Assembly (NCBI GenBank): GCA_023379845.1
Contig: JAMCPG010000021.1
Location: forward strand, 1 to 64,000
DNA: 64,000 nucleotides
DNA from: Thermoplasmatota archaeon
GTDB lineage: Archaea; Thermoplasmatota; Thermoplasmata; Thermoplasmatales; Thermoplasmataceae
Direction of reading: 5' to 3'
Shown: positions 50,066 through 60,465 of the stretch, piece after piece
How positions within the stretch are numbered: the stretch's first letter is position 1
Layout: every line of letters begins with the position of its first letter
Notes under the pieces: generated by a model
Seen by the model: only the letters and a program-made list of their open reading frames with translations
The model's database searches: none
What the model was told of the DNA's origin: nothing
Made by a program: the position numbers and the translations under genes

Positions 50066-50138
50066 TGGGCTCGACCGGATTTGAACCGGTGACCACCGCC
50101 TTGTAAGGGCGGTATCATAACCACTAGACTACGAGCCC
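50066..50138 (-). tRNA. tRNA-Val (anticodon UAC)
   Basis: Reverse complement GGGCTCGTAGTCTAGTGGTTATGATACCGCCCTTACAAGGCGGTGGTCACCGGTTCAAATCCGGTCGAGCCCA; acceptor GGGCTCG/CGAGCCC, anticodon stem CCGCC/GGCGG, loop CTTACAA. Confidence 0.95.
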
Positions 50139-50448
50139 TTGTAAACAGAACGGTAGATTATTGCAAGGTATAATTTTATCGTCATTGAATGCTGTCCGTA
50201 ATACATCGCTGGTTGGAAAGGCAGTAATGCAATACTTTTACCTTCTGCAGGAAGGAAAACACAATTTTTTACTGGTTGACAGTTGTTCTTGACTGCAGGG
50301 AAGCTTGTGAATAGCAGTACTGTGGACAGTTCTTGGAGTATATCCTTAATCGTTAACGGAAAATTTTATTAAGACAAACACAAATTTGCTGGTTTTTCGT
50401 CAGTAAGATATAACAAAATTTAAACACTTTGATTAATTCGGTAAGTTA

Positions 50449-51159
50449 ATGCCTGAAGACGAAATACAAGACAAGTCTAGAAGGACTTTCCTGAAGGCTA
50501 TGATAGTTCTTTCTGCAGGCGCGGCAGTGGCGGGTGTTCTAAAGGAAGGGATAAGTAATCTGGTAACTCCGTCAGTGGGCCTGAAGAGCTTTCCCTCGCT
50601 TCTCATAGTTGGCACAGATGGAAAGCCCATCATTGCTGACGACATTCCTGTCAGCACCAGCATTCCGTTCCTTTTTGACTACCCTCTCGCCGACGATCCA
50701 AATTTCCTGTTGAATCTCGGAAAAGCCATTCCGTCAACCAAGGTCTCGATTCCTGCGACAGGGGGAACATATCAGTCTCCTGCTGGTGTAGGCCCGACTA
50801 ATAATATTGTAGCTTTCAGCGCAATATGCCAGCATTTGGGATGCACCCCGCCGGAAATTCACTTCTACCCGCCGGGAACACAGGTAATAGGTACCTCTTT
50901 TAATGGTTCCACCAATCCTGGATACATTCATTGTTCATGCCATGGAAGCACGTATGATCCCAATGCCGGCGCCGGCGTCATTACCGGACCGACAATTCAT
51001 CCGCTCCCCCCAATCATTCTTACATACAATAGCGATAAGACGCTGACCGCAATTGGGATGACTCCAGGGTCGCCTACAATATATGGTCGGGTAAGCGACT
51101 TGTCTGGGGGAAACCCTCTGAGCGGGAGCACCACGGAAGTCTCATATTTAACCGGCTGA
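50449..51159 (+). CDS. Rieske iron-sulfur protein with twin-arginine N-terminus
   Basis: KSRRTFLKAMIVLSAGAAVAG (Tat-like); CQHLGC ... HCSCHGSTYDP Rieske boxes. Confidence 0.93.
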   Translation: MPEDEIQDKSRRTFLKAMIVLSAGAAVAGVLKEGISNLVTPSVGLKSFPSLLIVGTDGKPIIADDIPVSTSIPFLFDYPLADDPNFLLNLGKAIPSTKVSIPATGGTYQSPAGVGPTNNIVAFSAICQHLGCTPPEIHFYPPGTQVIGTSFNGSTNPGYIHCSCHGSTYDPNAGAGVITGPTIHPLPPIILTYNSDKTLTAIGMTPGSPTIYGRVSDLSGGNPLSGSTTEVSYLTG

Positions 51160-51168
51160 GGTAAGTAA

Positions 51169-52875
51169 ATGGATAAATCATTGTCTGAAAAGGTATCTGA
51201 ACTATCGAAGAATGCAATGGATAAAGTCAACGGCTTGGTTGGCGTAGAGGGGCTGCACATAAATGAGCTGCCGTTAAAGCGCGTCCCTTCTTATATGCGG
51301 AGGAAAGGAGGCATATGGTACTGGACTGGTGCCCTTATATCAATGGCCTTTGTCTACCAGGTGGTTACTGGGCTCATCTTGCTTCTTTATTACGATCCAT
51401 CAAATGCATATGACGGCACTGAGTATCTCATAAATAGTGTTCCTTACGGTGCTCTGATTCTCTCCACGCACCTTTATGGTGCGTACGCCATGATAGTCCT
51501 TATTTACGTTCACATGTTCAGGAACTATTTCACTGCTTCATACAAGAAACCAAGGCAACTGCAGTGGGTTCTGGGAGTTATACTTCTTGGCCTGACATTG
51601 GGCGTGGCATACTTTGGATATTCAATGACTGGTGACCAGCTTTCCCTTGATGCCACAGACGTTGGCAGGGGAATAGCCTCATCTACGCCTCTTCTAGGCA
51701 CATTCCTCGAAACAATTGTGTTTGGAAACGGCACTTCTGCGGGCACATTCATGAGAATGCTCGGATGGCACATTATATTTACAGCCCTGATTGGGCTCGT
51801 ATTCGGACTTCACTTCTACCTTGCTGAGTCGAATACAATAATGCCGTCACCAGAGGATACGGATCACAAGTTTCCTGCAGTTGATAAGGAAAAACCAGAA
51901 TACAGGCCCTGGTGGCCTTATAATTTTGCATTCATGACTCAGCTGGCTATGTTCTCATTCGGCCTGATAATATTGATACCTTCTATTATAGCCGTAATAC
52001 CAAATATTCCGGTTCTCTTCTCTCCATTCCCGATATCTCCTTCCCAGATCCCACTTGTGCAGAGTGGAGTGATTCCAGCGTATCCTCCATGGTTCCTGCT
52101 TTTCCTTTACAAGGCTGTAGACTTCAACATAATTTCATATGAGGTGGGACCGCTGCATGGACTGGCCCCTTATTTCCTTATCTCGGTTATATTTGGAGGC
52201 ATTCCGGCCGTATATCTTCTTGTCCTGCCGTTCATAGACAGGAGCAATGACCGCCACCCACTATCCAGGCCAATAATTACGGGCATTGGAATCCTCATGT
52301 TCATCTATCTTGTCATTCTTTCCGCATGGGGTGCACTCTTACCAGGAATACCGATACAAATGACAACGGTTGCGGTGATATTCGGCGTTCCGTTTGTAAT
52401 AGTTATGCTTGGGATGTGGATAATATCGAACGAATACAAGAAGGGGAGACTCTTGATAACCCGGAACAAGCTGCTGACCTCTTACCTCGCATTCTTGTTT
52501 ATTTTCATTGCTGCCATGCTTGTATTTTCACAGAATGTTGCTGCCTTCATGGCCAAGCCTGACGCCCTGAACCTGGTCTCCACGGCATTGACCGGTGGAG
52601 TGACATCGTTCGTTGCATTTGGCGTCATGAAGAGCTCGGACTACACGGCAAGGCTGGAACGGGAAACAGTTGTGCATGCTCCTTTCCAGATAAGCAAGAA
52701 TTCTGGTATTATAATATCATCGACGCTTGCTTTCATTTCCGTTATACTGACATACATAATATTTACATTGAACCCGATAACACAGGCAATGGAGTTTGGA
52801 ATCGGGCTTGGGATAGACCTGATCCTCGCTGGCATTATCATCAGGGTGTATCGCCTGGTAGAATACCATGAGTAG
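51169..52875 (+). CDS. Cytochrome b (bc-type complex), long form
   Basis: 568 aa; GGIWYWTGALISMAFVYQVVTGLILLLYY, GAYAMIVLIYVHMFRNYF, LGWHIIFTALIGLVFGLHFYL. Confidence 0.92.
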   Translation: MDKSLSEKVSELSKNAMDKVNGLVGVEGLHINELPLKRVPSYMRRKGGIWYWTGALISMAFVYQVVTGLILLLYYDPSNAYDGTEYLINSVPYGALILSTHLYGAYAMIVLIYVHMFRNYFTASYKKPRQLQWVLGVILLGLTLGVAYFGYSMTGDQLSLDATDVGRGIASSTPLLGTFLETIVFGNGTSAGTFMRMLGWHIIFTALIGLVFGLHFYLAESNTIMPSPEDTDHKFPAVDKEKPEYRPWWPYNFAFMTQLAMFSFGLIILIPSIIAVIPNIPVLFSPFPISPSQIPLVQSGVIPAYPPWFLLFLYKAVDFNIISYEVGPLHGLAPYFLISVIFGGIPAVYLLVLPFIDRSNDRHPLSRPIITGIGILMFIYLVILSAWGALLPGIPIQMTTVAVIFGVPFVIVMLGMWIISNEYKKGRLLITRNKLLTSYLAFLFIFIAAMLVFSQNVAAFMAKPDALNLVSTALTGGVTSFVAFGVMKSSDYTARLERETVVHAPFQISKNSGIIISSTLAFISVILTYIIFTLNPITQAMEFGIGLGIDLILAGIIIRVYRLVEYHE

Positions 52876-53533
52876 TAATATTACAACTTATGGTTTTCAT
52901 GACATCTCCTTCTGGAAAGAGGAAAACATTGGCCTCATTGTTATACGATGCGACAGCAAGGGCAGGTCCAGGCAGAGCCTTTTCAAGGAGCTCCTGCAGG
53001 TCGTGGGAATTGCCTATATGGACGAATCGGTCAGGAGCATTGCAATCACCGGGATCAATGAAATCTTCCTCAAAGAGATAATGCTTGAGGAGAAGCAGGG
53101 TGCGGCGCATGAATTCTTTGATTATGCGCATGCACTGATAAGAACCATTTATTCCTTGAACAAGCCTATTTTTTCCGTTATAAATGGACCGGCAGTAGGC
53201 ATTGGAAATGAAATTGCGCTTCTTGGTGATGCGATAATTGCATCCAGTGCAGCTGTTTTGGGATTTCAACCCGAGTACAACTTCACGTTGCTCGGCTCAC
53301 TTACGGCAAGCAGATTCGGCGTCAGGCCGGTAGAGCAGGCTAAGCAGGGTCTCAATGCAGATTACGTGCTTGAACGTGATAATTTTATGGACGACGCCAA
53401 AAAAAAGATACATGATCTGGACACGCTGAGATACAACCTGAACAGGAAAATCAGGTTCAGAGGATTCGAGGAGGCAATGCTCCTTGAAAAAGACAACTAT
53501 TTTTCAATGCCACATGGCAGCATTAAAGGGTGA
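52868..53533 (+). CDS. Crotonase (enoyl-CoA hydratase/isomerase)-like protein
   Basis: LNKPIFSVINGPAVGIGNEIALLGDAIIASSAAVLGFQPEYNFTLLGSLTASRFG; overlaps cytochrome b stop by 8 nt. Confidence 0.75.
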   Translation: MSSNITTYGFHDISFWKEENIGLIVIRCDSKGRSRQSLFKELLQVVGIAYMDESVRSIAITGINEIFLKEIMLEEKQGAAHEFFDYAHALIRTIYSLNKPIFSVINGPAVGIGNEIALLGDAIIASSAAVLGFQPEYNFTLLGSLTASRFGVRPVEQAKQGLNADYVLERDNFMDDAKKKIHDLDTLRYNLNRKIRFRGFEEAMLLEKDNYFSMPHGSIKG

Positions 53534-54200
53534 GGATAATCAGCGAGATGACAACGGCAAAGAGGGAAGAGTAAAGATTCACTGTCCCCTTTGTCAGCTT
53601 TCCTGCCCTCTCTAGCGTCGCTCCGAGCAGGCTGTCCACCAAATTTCCCAAAAAGCCCATAACTGTCACGAATAGGACCTTGTAAAGAACGAAGTGATCG
53701 TAAGCAAGCAGAGAAAATGATATACCGATAATGAGCGCCCCTATGATAGAGGCAACTGTCCCGGTTAATGAGATCCCGCCGTTAGTCCCTGGCGAAACCT
53801 TCTGCATGCTGGTTATAAGGTGAACGTTTGAATCAATGACACCAACTTCAGAGGCAAACGTGTCGGATGTTATGACAGCAAACGATACGGCGAACAGCTC
53901 AAAAAAATGCACTCCCGACAGGTGAAGCGAATTGCTGAATGCACTGACCAGGGCAATTATGACGCCAACAAGGCCAGCATAAAAGACGTTTGATACGCCG
54001 CGCTCTCCATGCTTCCCCTCCTGCTCCTGCAGGTTCTTCTTGTATGAAAACCACATCCTTGTCACAACAAAGGATGCTATTGCAAATATCAGCATCAGGG
54101 ATAGCCATTCAATATCGGTGGAGAAAACTATTATACCACCGATTACGGCTGCACCTATTCCACCCTTCAGGTCGAATATGCCAAAAAGTTGTGAAAGCAC
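53523..54200 (-). CDS. DUF92/TIGR00297-type membrane protein
   Basis: AVITSDTFASEVGVID, SPGTNGGISLTGTVASIIGALIIG, GFLGNLVDSLLGATLE. Confidence 0.85.
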   Translation of the reverse strand: MLSQLFGIFDLKGGIGAAVIGGIIVFSTDIEWLSLMLIFAIASFVVTRMWFSYKKNLQEQEGKHGERGVSNVFYAGLVGVIIALVSAFSNSLHLSGVHFFELFAVSFAVITSDTFASEVGVIDSNVHLITSMQKVSPGTNGGISLTGTVASIIGALIIGISFSLLAYDHFVLYKVLFVTVMGFLGNLVDSLLGATLERAGKLTKGTVNLYSSLFAVVISLIILTL

Positions 54201-54258
54201 GAAGAGAAGGGCTAAAATGACGAATAATTCAAAAATATAGAGAAGACCTGGAGAGATA

Positions 54259-55269
54259 TTACCATCCTCTCTCTTGCAGCCTCATATCTTTTGGCATCTG
54301 ATCTATGTCCAGGCCATTCATCCCGGTCAATCCCTGCGAAACCGTTCCAATTATCTGGTAGTCCTCGTAGTTCTCGACAGCTTCCACCACTGCTTTCGCC
54401 ATTTCCGGTGGGTCCGGAGATTTGAATATGCCGCTTCCGACAAACACCCCATCGGCACCAAGCTTCATCATAAGTGCCCCGTCAGCAGGCGTCGCCACTC
54501 CGCCTGCAGCAAAGTTAACAAGAGGGAGCCTTCCCTGTTTCTTGATCTGGTCGAGGATCTGGTATAATTCAGCCTCAATCTGCTTGCCGCTCTTACCGTA
54601 AAATAGATCATCATCCCCAAGAACCTTCTGATCACCGAAGAACTGGCTGGAAATTTCCCTCCTGACTATGCGGTAACTGTCAGACATCGTTGAGGCCACC
54701 TTTTTCAGATCATCTGAGGTGAGGCTTTTAACCATCTTGATCCCCTCGTTCATGACCCTCATGTGGCGCACCGCCTCCACTATGTTTCCGGTTCCTGCCT
54801 CCCCCTTTGTCCTGATCATTGCGGCCCCTTCAAAAATTCTCCTTACTGCCTCACCAAGGTTGCGGGCTCCGCACACAACAGGTATTTTCAACTCCTTCTT
54901 GTTTATGTGGAAGAACGGATCGGCAGGCGTAAGTACCTCGCTCTCGTCAAGCATATCTACACCCAGGCTGGCTAGCGTGTAAGCTTCCGATATGTGCCCT
55001 ATTCTTACCTTTGCCATTACGGGTATGCTGACAGTCTCCATGATCTCCTTTATCTTGTTCGGATCTGCCATCCTTGCAACCCCACCAGCTGCTCTTATAT
55101 CCGCTGGCACTCTTTCAAGCGCCATGACAGCAACTGCCCCGGCAGCCTCTGCAATCCTCGCCTGTTCGGCTGTGGTGACATCCATTACAACCCCACCCTT
55201 CGTCATCTTAGCGAAACCTCTTTTCAAGAGGTCCTCTCCCAACCTTAGATCTGTGATATTCGGTGACAT
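54259..55269 (-). CDS. pdxS: Pyridoxal 5'-phosphate synthase subunit PdxS
   Basis: [107 protein letters not shown]. Confidence 0.97.
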   Translation of the reverse strand: MSPNITDLRLGEDLLKRGFAKMTKGGVVMDVTTAEQARIAEAAGAVAVMALERVPADIRAAGGVARMADPNKIKEIMETVSIPVMAKVRIGHISEAYTLASLGVDMLDESEVLTPADPFFHINKKELKIPVVCGARNLGEAVRRIFEGAAMIRTKGEAGTGNIVEAVRHMRVMNEGIKMVKSLTSDDLKKVASTMSDSYRIVRREISSQFFGDQKVLGDDDLFYGKSGKQIEAELYQILDQIKKQGRLPLVNFAAGGVATPADGALMMKLGADGVFVGSGIFKSPDPPEMAKAVVEAVENYEDYQIIGTVSQGLTGMNGLDIDQMPKDMRLQERGW

Positions 55270-55577
55270 ATCCTATGTATACGAAGAAAATATAAATAGG
55301 TATAGCGAACCGAAGGAGACAAATCTCAAAATGCTCCATTACTCTTGAAGATCTTGATTTATAGGAATACACGCAATTGCCATGTTGCTAAGAGTATCTT
55401 GAATTCTAAAAGACGGAGCGTCCCTGTCATAGACGCATTAAACTCCCAAGTATAACCTTGCCGTAATGCTAAGTGGGTTTCTTGTCTTCTATCACTTTGT
55501 CTACCGCTGTACTGAACGAACAAAAACAGTCGAAAATTCCAGAATAATATAATATAAAATGATGCGATAACAATGCA

Positions 55578-56558
55578 ATGGATCCTGCATCAATACTGCT
55601 TTCATTCATATCAGTAGTTATCGCAGGGTTTATCGCTGGCTTGCTGGGCTCGCTGACCGGGCTTGGTGGGGGAACAGTTCTAGTTCCTGTCCTGACGCTT
55701 TTCCTTGGCATTCCCATCGTCTTTGCAACTGGCGCCTCATTGATTTCCACAATTGCCACATCGGCTGGATCGGCCTCGGGTTACACGAAAAGCAAGATAG
55801 CAAACATCAGGATAGCGATTGGGCTTGAGGTTGCCACAACCACGGGTGCTATAGTGGGAAGCCTGACGCTCATTGCAGTTTATAAAACGGGCTTTATCTG
55901 GATAATATATGTGATATTCGGTCTCGTTCTGCTCATATCGCTTGTGCCAACGATAAACCGTGCTAGGTTCGAACTTCCCAAAGCCATGAAACCGGACTGG
56001 ACCACGCGAATTTTCAATCTCTACGGATCATACTATGACCAGAGACTGAAGAAGCAGGTTGACTACCATGCAGTCAGGTGGTGGCTCGGTGAGATAGTGA
56101 TGTTTTTTGCCGGATTCATATCCGGTCTTCTTGGAATAGGGAGTGGGGCACTCAAAGTCCTGGGCATGGACTGGGCCATGAACCTGCCAATGAAGGTTAC
56201 AACCACAAGCAGTAACTTCATGATTGGAATAACTGCCGCAACCGGAAGCTCAATATACTGGTTTGCCGGGTACATACAGCCATTTCTTGCAGCTGCGACT
56301 GCGGTAGGCGTACTGGCTGGTGCGTTCCTGGGTTCCAAGATACTTGTTAAGATTACAAATGTCAGGATAAGATGGATATTCTTCTGGGTACTCGCATTTC
56401 TTGGTGTGGACATGATATTCAGCGGTGCAGTCAGAGAGCAGAACCTGCCTACCACGGGTACAATATCATATATCGGCTTTGCCATATCCATCCTGATATC
56501 TATAGTTCTGCTCTTATTGCTCTACCTGAAAGTAAGGAGGGAAAAAGCAAATGCCTAA
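55578..56558 (+). CDS. TauE/SafE family membrane permease
   Basis: GFIAGLLGSLTGLGGGTVLVPVLTLFLGIPIVFATGASLISTIATSAGSASGY; FISGLLGIGSGALKVLGM. Confidence 0.9.
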   Translation: MDPASILLSFISVVIAGFIAGLLGSLTGLGGGTVLVPVLTLFLGIPIVFATGASLISTIATSAGSASGYTKSKIANIRIAIGLEVATTTGAIVGSLTLIAVYKTGFIWIIYVIFGLVLLISLVPTINRARFELPKAMKPDWTTRIFNLYGSYYDQRLKKQVDYHAVRWWLGEIVMFFAGFISGLLGIGSGALKVLGMDWAMNLPMKVTTTSSNFMIGITAATGSSIYWFAGYIQPFLAAATAVGVLAGAFLGSKILVKITNVRIRWIFFWVLAFLGVDMIFSGAVREQNLPTTGTISYIGFAISILISIVLLLLLYLKVRREKANA

Positions 56559-56949
56559 ATTCGACCAGAATGCGATAACCAGCATGATCCTTTCATCAGG
56601 TGTTATACTAAGTCTTTCGCTGATAATCATAGGAGTAGCCCTGGTCTTTATACGCGGTGGCGGTGATGGCGTACCGCTCTCAGAGATAGCAAACTATCAC
56701 AATCCAGGAGATACAATAACTTCAGTTTCACTGCTTCCAGCCAACTTCATTGGGGGCCTGATTGCCGGAGACGGCCTTTATTATATATCGGTAGGCCTGT
56801 GGGTCCTTATATTCACTCCTGTCACTGTACTGATTGATGCACTCGTAACCTTCGGGCATGAAAGAAACAAACTCTACACGCTCCTGGATGCAATAGTTCT
56901 TTTCAACCTCCTGCTCGCAATCTTTGTCATTCCAAGATTTATCGGTTGA
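56551..56949 (+). CDS. DUF1634-like membrane protein
   Basis: 132 aa, three or more TM segments, overlaps the TauE-like gene; DUF1634 commonly partners TauE. Confidence 0.7.
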   Translation: MPKFDQNAITSMILSSGVILSLSLIIIGVALVFIRGGGDGVPLSEIANYHNPGDTITSVSLLPANFIGGLIAGDGLYYISVGLWVLIFTPVTVLIDALVTFGHERNKLYTLLDAIVLFNLLLAIFVIPRFIG

Positions 56950-57021
56950 TATTATCTTAAGGAAATACTCTACTCCCTGCAGGTAGAGCAAAAGATTAAT
57001 TTTTACCGACGATAGCTGTGC

Positions 57022-57759
57022 ATGTGCAGGATGATGCTCCTGAAAGGCAATTATGAACCCGTAATCGATCCTATGCTGCTGGCCTTCAAGGAAGTCTGCA
57101 GGAACGATCCGCTCAACAGGGAACCTGATGGCTCAATATACCAGCATGCAGACGGCTGGGGTTCTGTCAATATCCACGATACCATCGAGTACACGAAAAG
57201 TGCCGAGCCCGTCTATTTAGCAAAACGCATTGAACCAAAAGGTGGGATTTTCATGATACATGCAAGGAAGACAAGCACCGGCGAACCTTCAGGTGTTGGA
57301 TTCACGCATCCCTTTCATGGCTCAGATTCTGATAACGAATACTGGCTTTGCCATAACGGTGATTTCGACAAGGCAAAGCTAGCGGAATACATGGGAAAAC
57401 CGACTCCGACGGGAGAATCTGACAGCCAGGTGTTCTTCGATCTTTTCCTTATTCAACCGGGAAATGCAAAAAAGAAGCTTTCACAGGCAATAAAGATTGT
57501 CAACGATCTTCATGCCATCAAATCAATCGCTAATCTCTTTCTGATCTCATATAATCGCATTTCTGGAGAACGATCCGGGTTGGCATATACCGACGCACCT
57601 GCCGACAAGCCTTATGGTGAGCATTCCATGCTGTATTCTGTGAGAAACAAAGAAATCCGGGCTTTTTTTTCCTCGAGCATCGCATATTCTAGGCATTTCG
57701 AGAAAATCGGTTTTTCCGCTGCAGATAGTATTCCCCGTGGGACGATCGTTGAAATATAG
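57022..57759 (+). CDS. Stand-alone class II glutamine amidotransferase
   Basis: MCRMMLLKG (Cys2 nucleophile), HADGWGSVNI, FMIHARKTSTGEPSGVGFTHPF, WLCHNGDF. Confidence 0.85.
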   Translation: MCRMMLLKGNYEPVIDPMLLAFKEVCRNDPLNREPDGSIYQHADGWGSVNIHDTIEYTKSAEPVYLAKRIEPKGGIFMIHARKTSTGEPSGVGFTHPFHGSDSDNEYWLCHNGDFDKAKLAEYMGKPTPTGESDSQVFFDLFLIQPGNAKKKLSQAIKIVNDLHAIKSIANLFLISYNRISGERSGLAYTDAPADKPYGEHSMLYSVRNKEIRAFFSSSIAYSRHFEKIGFSAADSIPRGTIVEI

Positions 57760-57837
57760 GTTCGGACCCTGTTATCAAAGCTTTTTAACCACGCTACTTC
57801 CAGCTGAATTGTTATCTTTATTAGCAAGGCTTGACTC

Positions 57838-58305
57838 ATGATTTCCATGGCAAAAGCTCTCTTGGAAACAAACATGGGAAATATAGAGATAGAACTTTTT
57901 GAGAAGGAGATGCCGGTGACAGCAGGCAACTTCAGGAAGCTTGTAGAAAAGGGATTCTATAACGGCGTCATATTTCACAGGGTAATCAGGGACTTCATGA
58001 TACAGGGGGGAGACCCTACCGGAACAGGAATGGGAGGTCCAGGTTATTCAATCAAGGATGAATTCTCGAAAAGCAACAGGAATGATCGGGGAACAATTTC
58101 AATGGCAAACGCAGGCCCTAACACCGGTGGAAGCCAGTTTTTCATCAACCTCGTCAACAATAACTACCTCGACAGAAAGCATCCTGTATTCGGCAAGGTA
58201 GTTAAGGGGATGGATGTCGTCGACAAGATCGGTTCCACCAAGACAGATGCAGGTGACAGACCTGTAAACAAGGTAGTCATAAACAAGGCTACAATTATTT
58301 CATGA
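57838..58305 (+). CDS. Cyclophilin-type peptidylprolyl isomerase
   Basis: NFRKLVEKGFYNGVIFHRVIRDFMIQGGDPTGTGMGGPGYSIKDEF; ANAGPNTGGSQFFINL. Confidence 0.95.
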   Translation: MISMAKALLETNMGNIEIELFEKEMPVTAGNFRKLVEKGFYNGVIFHRVIRDFMIQGGDPTGTGMGGPGYSIKDEFSKSNRNDRGTISMANAGPNTGGSQFFINLVNNNYLDRKHPVFGKVVKGMDVVDKIGSTKTDAGDRPVNKVVINKATIIS

Positions 58306-58387
58306 TATTCCCGTCAAAATGGATGATGCATGTCTCAGGAGAAACCATGCACCATTTTTTAATAAATCTTTACGATAACCACATGAA

Positions 58388-59314
58388 ATGACAAAGTTGG
58401 CAAATTCTAATGTAATAGTTACTGGGGGAGCTGGCTTCATTGGAAGCAACCTGGTTGAAACTATATCGAAGGAAAATTCAGTTATAGTTCTGGACAACCT
58501 GCACACAGGTTCCCGGGACAACATCTCCGGCTCAGAAAAGTCCGGGGTGCAGTTCTTGAAAAAGGACGCCAAGAATATAGGTGACATCAAGGAAAAAGTA
58601 TCCTGCATTTACCATCTTGGCTTCTACTCTGCATCTCCGATGTACAGGGAGAACCCGCACCTTGTCGCAGAGGTGATAGACGGAATGATTTCTGTTCTTG
58701 AACTCGCAAGGAAGAATGACTGCCCCGTCGTCTTCTCTTCTACCTCTTCCATATACAACGGAATAAAACCGCCACACAGGGAGGATGTCATCCCTGGAGT
58801 AACTGATTACTACACGGAAGGGAGGATCGAAGCTGAGCGCCTTTCCGAACTCTATTACAATCTATACGGACTAAACGTTTCTGCGATGAGGTTTTTCTCA
58901 GTCTACGGCTTTCACGAAGATGCAAAGCATGGCTATGCGAACCTGGCAACACAGTTCATGAAGGCAATGATGAAAAAGGAGCAGCCTGTAATATACGGAG
59001 ACGGGACACAGAGAAGGGACTTTGTTTTCGTAACCGATGTGGTTGATGCCCTGCTTAAGGCATCCTCATCGAAAGGATTCGAGGTATACAATGTCGGATC
59101 AGGAATAAATTACTCCCTTAATGATCTGGTGGATAAGATAAACAACCTTCTGGGAACAAAGATAGGCGCAAAATATATAGAAATGCCCGTCAAGAACTAT
59201 GTTATGGAAACTTTGGCAGATACAAGCAAGGCTAGCAAGAAACTCGGTTTCAGGGCTAAGATAGATCTTGATACCGGTCTTCGCACACTGGCCAAGTATT
59301 ATGGTGCCAAATGA
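58388..59314 (+). CDS. NAD-dependent sugar epimerase/dehydratase (GalE-like)
   Basis: VIVTGGAGFIGSNLVETI; FSSTSSIYNG; YYTEGRIEAERLSELY; GDGTQRRDFVFVTDVVDAL. Confidence 0.92.
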   Translation: MTKLANSNVIVTGGAGFIGSNLVETISKENSVIVLDNLHTGSRDNISGSEKSGVQFLKKDAKNIGDIKEKVSCIYHLGFYSASPMYRENPHLVAEVIDGMISVLELARKNDCPVVFSSTSSIYNGIKPPHREDVIPGVTDYYTEGRIEAERLSELYYNLYGLNVSAMRFFSVYGFHEDAKHGYANLATQFMKAMMKKEQPVIYGDGTQRRDFVFVTDVVDALLKASSSKGFEVYNVGSGINYSLNDLVDKINNLLGTKIGAKYIEMPVKNYVMETLADTSKASKKLGFRAKIDLDTGLRTLAKYYGAK

Positions 59315-60303
59315 TTGAAAACTCGATGTACATGGCCAGGTCACCGTTACGGATCACATTCGTAGGCGGGGGCACAGATATTCCAGATTTTTACAGGTAC
59401 CATGGACCAGGCATCTGCGTTTCCGCTGCCATTGACAAATACATCTTTGTCCTGGTCAACAAGAAATTTGACTCGCAGATCAGGGTCAGCTACTCCAGGA
59501 CTGAAATCGTCGATACCGTAGCCGAAATACAGCACCCGACAGTAAGAGAGGCCCTGAAGTACCTGGGCATAGATGGTGGAATAGAAATTGTCAGCATATC
59601 AGATATTCCGTCTCAGGGAACAGGCCTCGGTTCAAGCAGCACATTTCTTGTCAGCCTGCTACACGCTCTGCACTCATATATTGGCCAATTCGCATCCGCC
59701 TCAACCCTTGCACAGGAGGCGGTGAAGATCGAGCGCGAGATATTGCATGAACCTGGAGGTAAGCAGGACCAGTATATTGCAGCCTACGGTGGGGTAAGAT
59801 CGTTCACGTTCCAGCCAGATGAATCCGTCAAGGTAACGCCAATAATAATGAAACAGGCAGAACTCAAGCGGCTTCAATCGGCAATCCTTCTTCTATACAC
59901 GGGGAAAACGAGGGCATCGACGGAGATTCACAGGAAGCAGTCTCAGGGCATGAATGAAAACATCAGAAGTTACGAAAGAATGGTGCAGATTGCCGAGGAG
60001 TTTCCGCGTTCGCTGAATAAAGGAGACCTTGAGGAAGCAGGAAAGCTCGTCGACGAGAACTGGAGGCTTAAATCCGGACTTGCCGCAGGCATATCCAACG
60101 ACTCAATTTCTGCCCTGTATGAAAAAGGGATAAGGGCTGGTGCATACGGTGGAAAACTGGTCGGTGCAGGCGGCGGAGGTTTTCTTCTCTTTATCGTTGA
60201 TCCAGACAAGAGAGGAAGGGTTAAAGAAGCACTTCATGACCTCAAAGAGGTGGAAGTGGGATTTGACTACAACGGATCTAGCATTATCTACGTGGGTGAT
60301 TGA
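59311..60303 (+). CDS. GHMP kinase, sugar/heptose-7-phosphate kinase-like
   Basis: ARSPLRITFVGGGTDIPDFYRYHGPGICVSAAIDKYIFVLVNKK; SQGTGLGSSSTFLVSLLHAL; GKLVGAGGGGFLLF. Confidence 0.9.
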   Translation: MIENSMYMARSPLRITFVGGGTDIPDFYRYHGPGICVSAAIDKYIFVLVNKKFDSQIRVSYSRTEIVDTVAEIQHPTVREALKYLGIDGGIEIVSISDIPSQGTGLGSSSTFLVSLLHALHSYIGQFASASTLAQEAVKIEREILHEPGGKQDQYIAAYGGVRSFTFQPDESVKVTPIIMKQAELKRLQSAILLLYTGKTRASTEIHRKQSQGMNENIRSYERMVQIAEEFPRSLNKGDLEEAGKLVDENWRLKSGLAAGISNDSISALYEKGIRAGAYGGKLVGAGGGGFLLFIVDPDKRGRVKEALHDLKEVEVGFDYNGSSIIYVGD

Positions 60304-60465
60304 GGTCCCGGGAATCCCGGCGGCATAGTAGCGAGCATGATAATTAATAATTGACAAACAGCATTGTAATGCCATTTCCAGATGACTTTGGCGTAAGATA
60401 ATTTCAATCACCTTTATCTGGATTACAGGCGAAATGCTATTATGCTGCCATTTCATGTTATTTAT

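Noticed and set aside
54259-55269. PdxS without an adjacent pdxT
   Set aside because: PdxT may be encoded elsewhere; absence from the window is not informative.
55469-55759. 96-aa minus-strand ORF overlapping the TauE-like gene start
   Set aside because: Antisense to a well-supported membrane protein gene, low-complexity composition.
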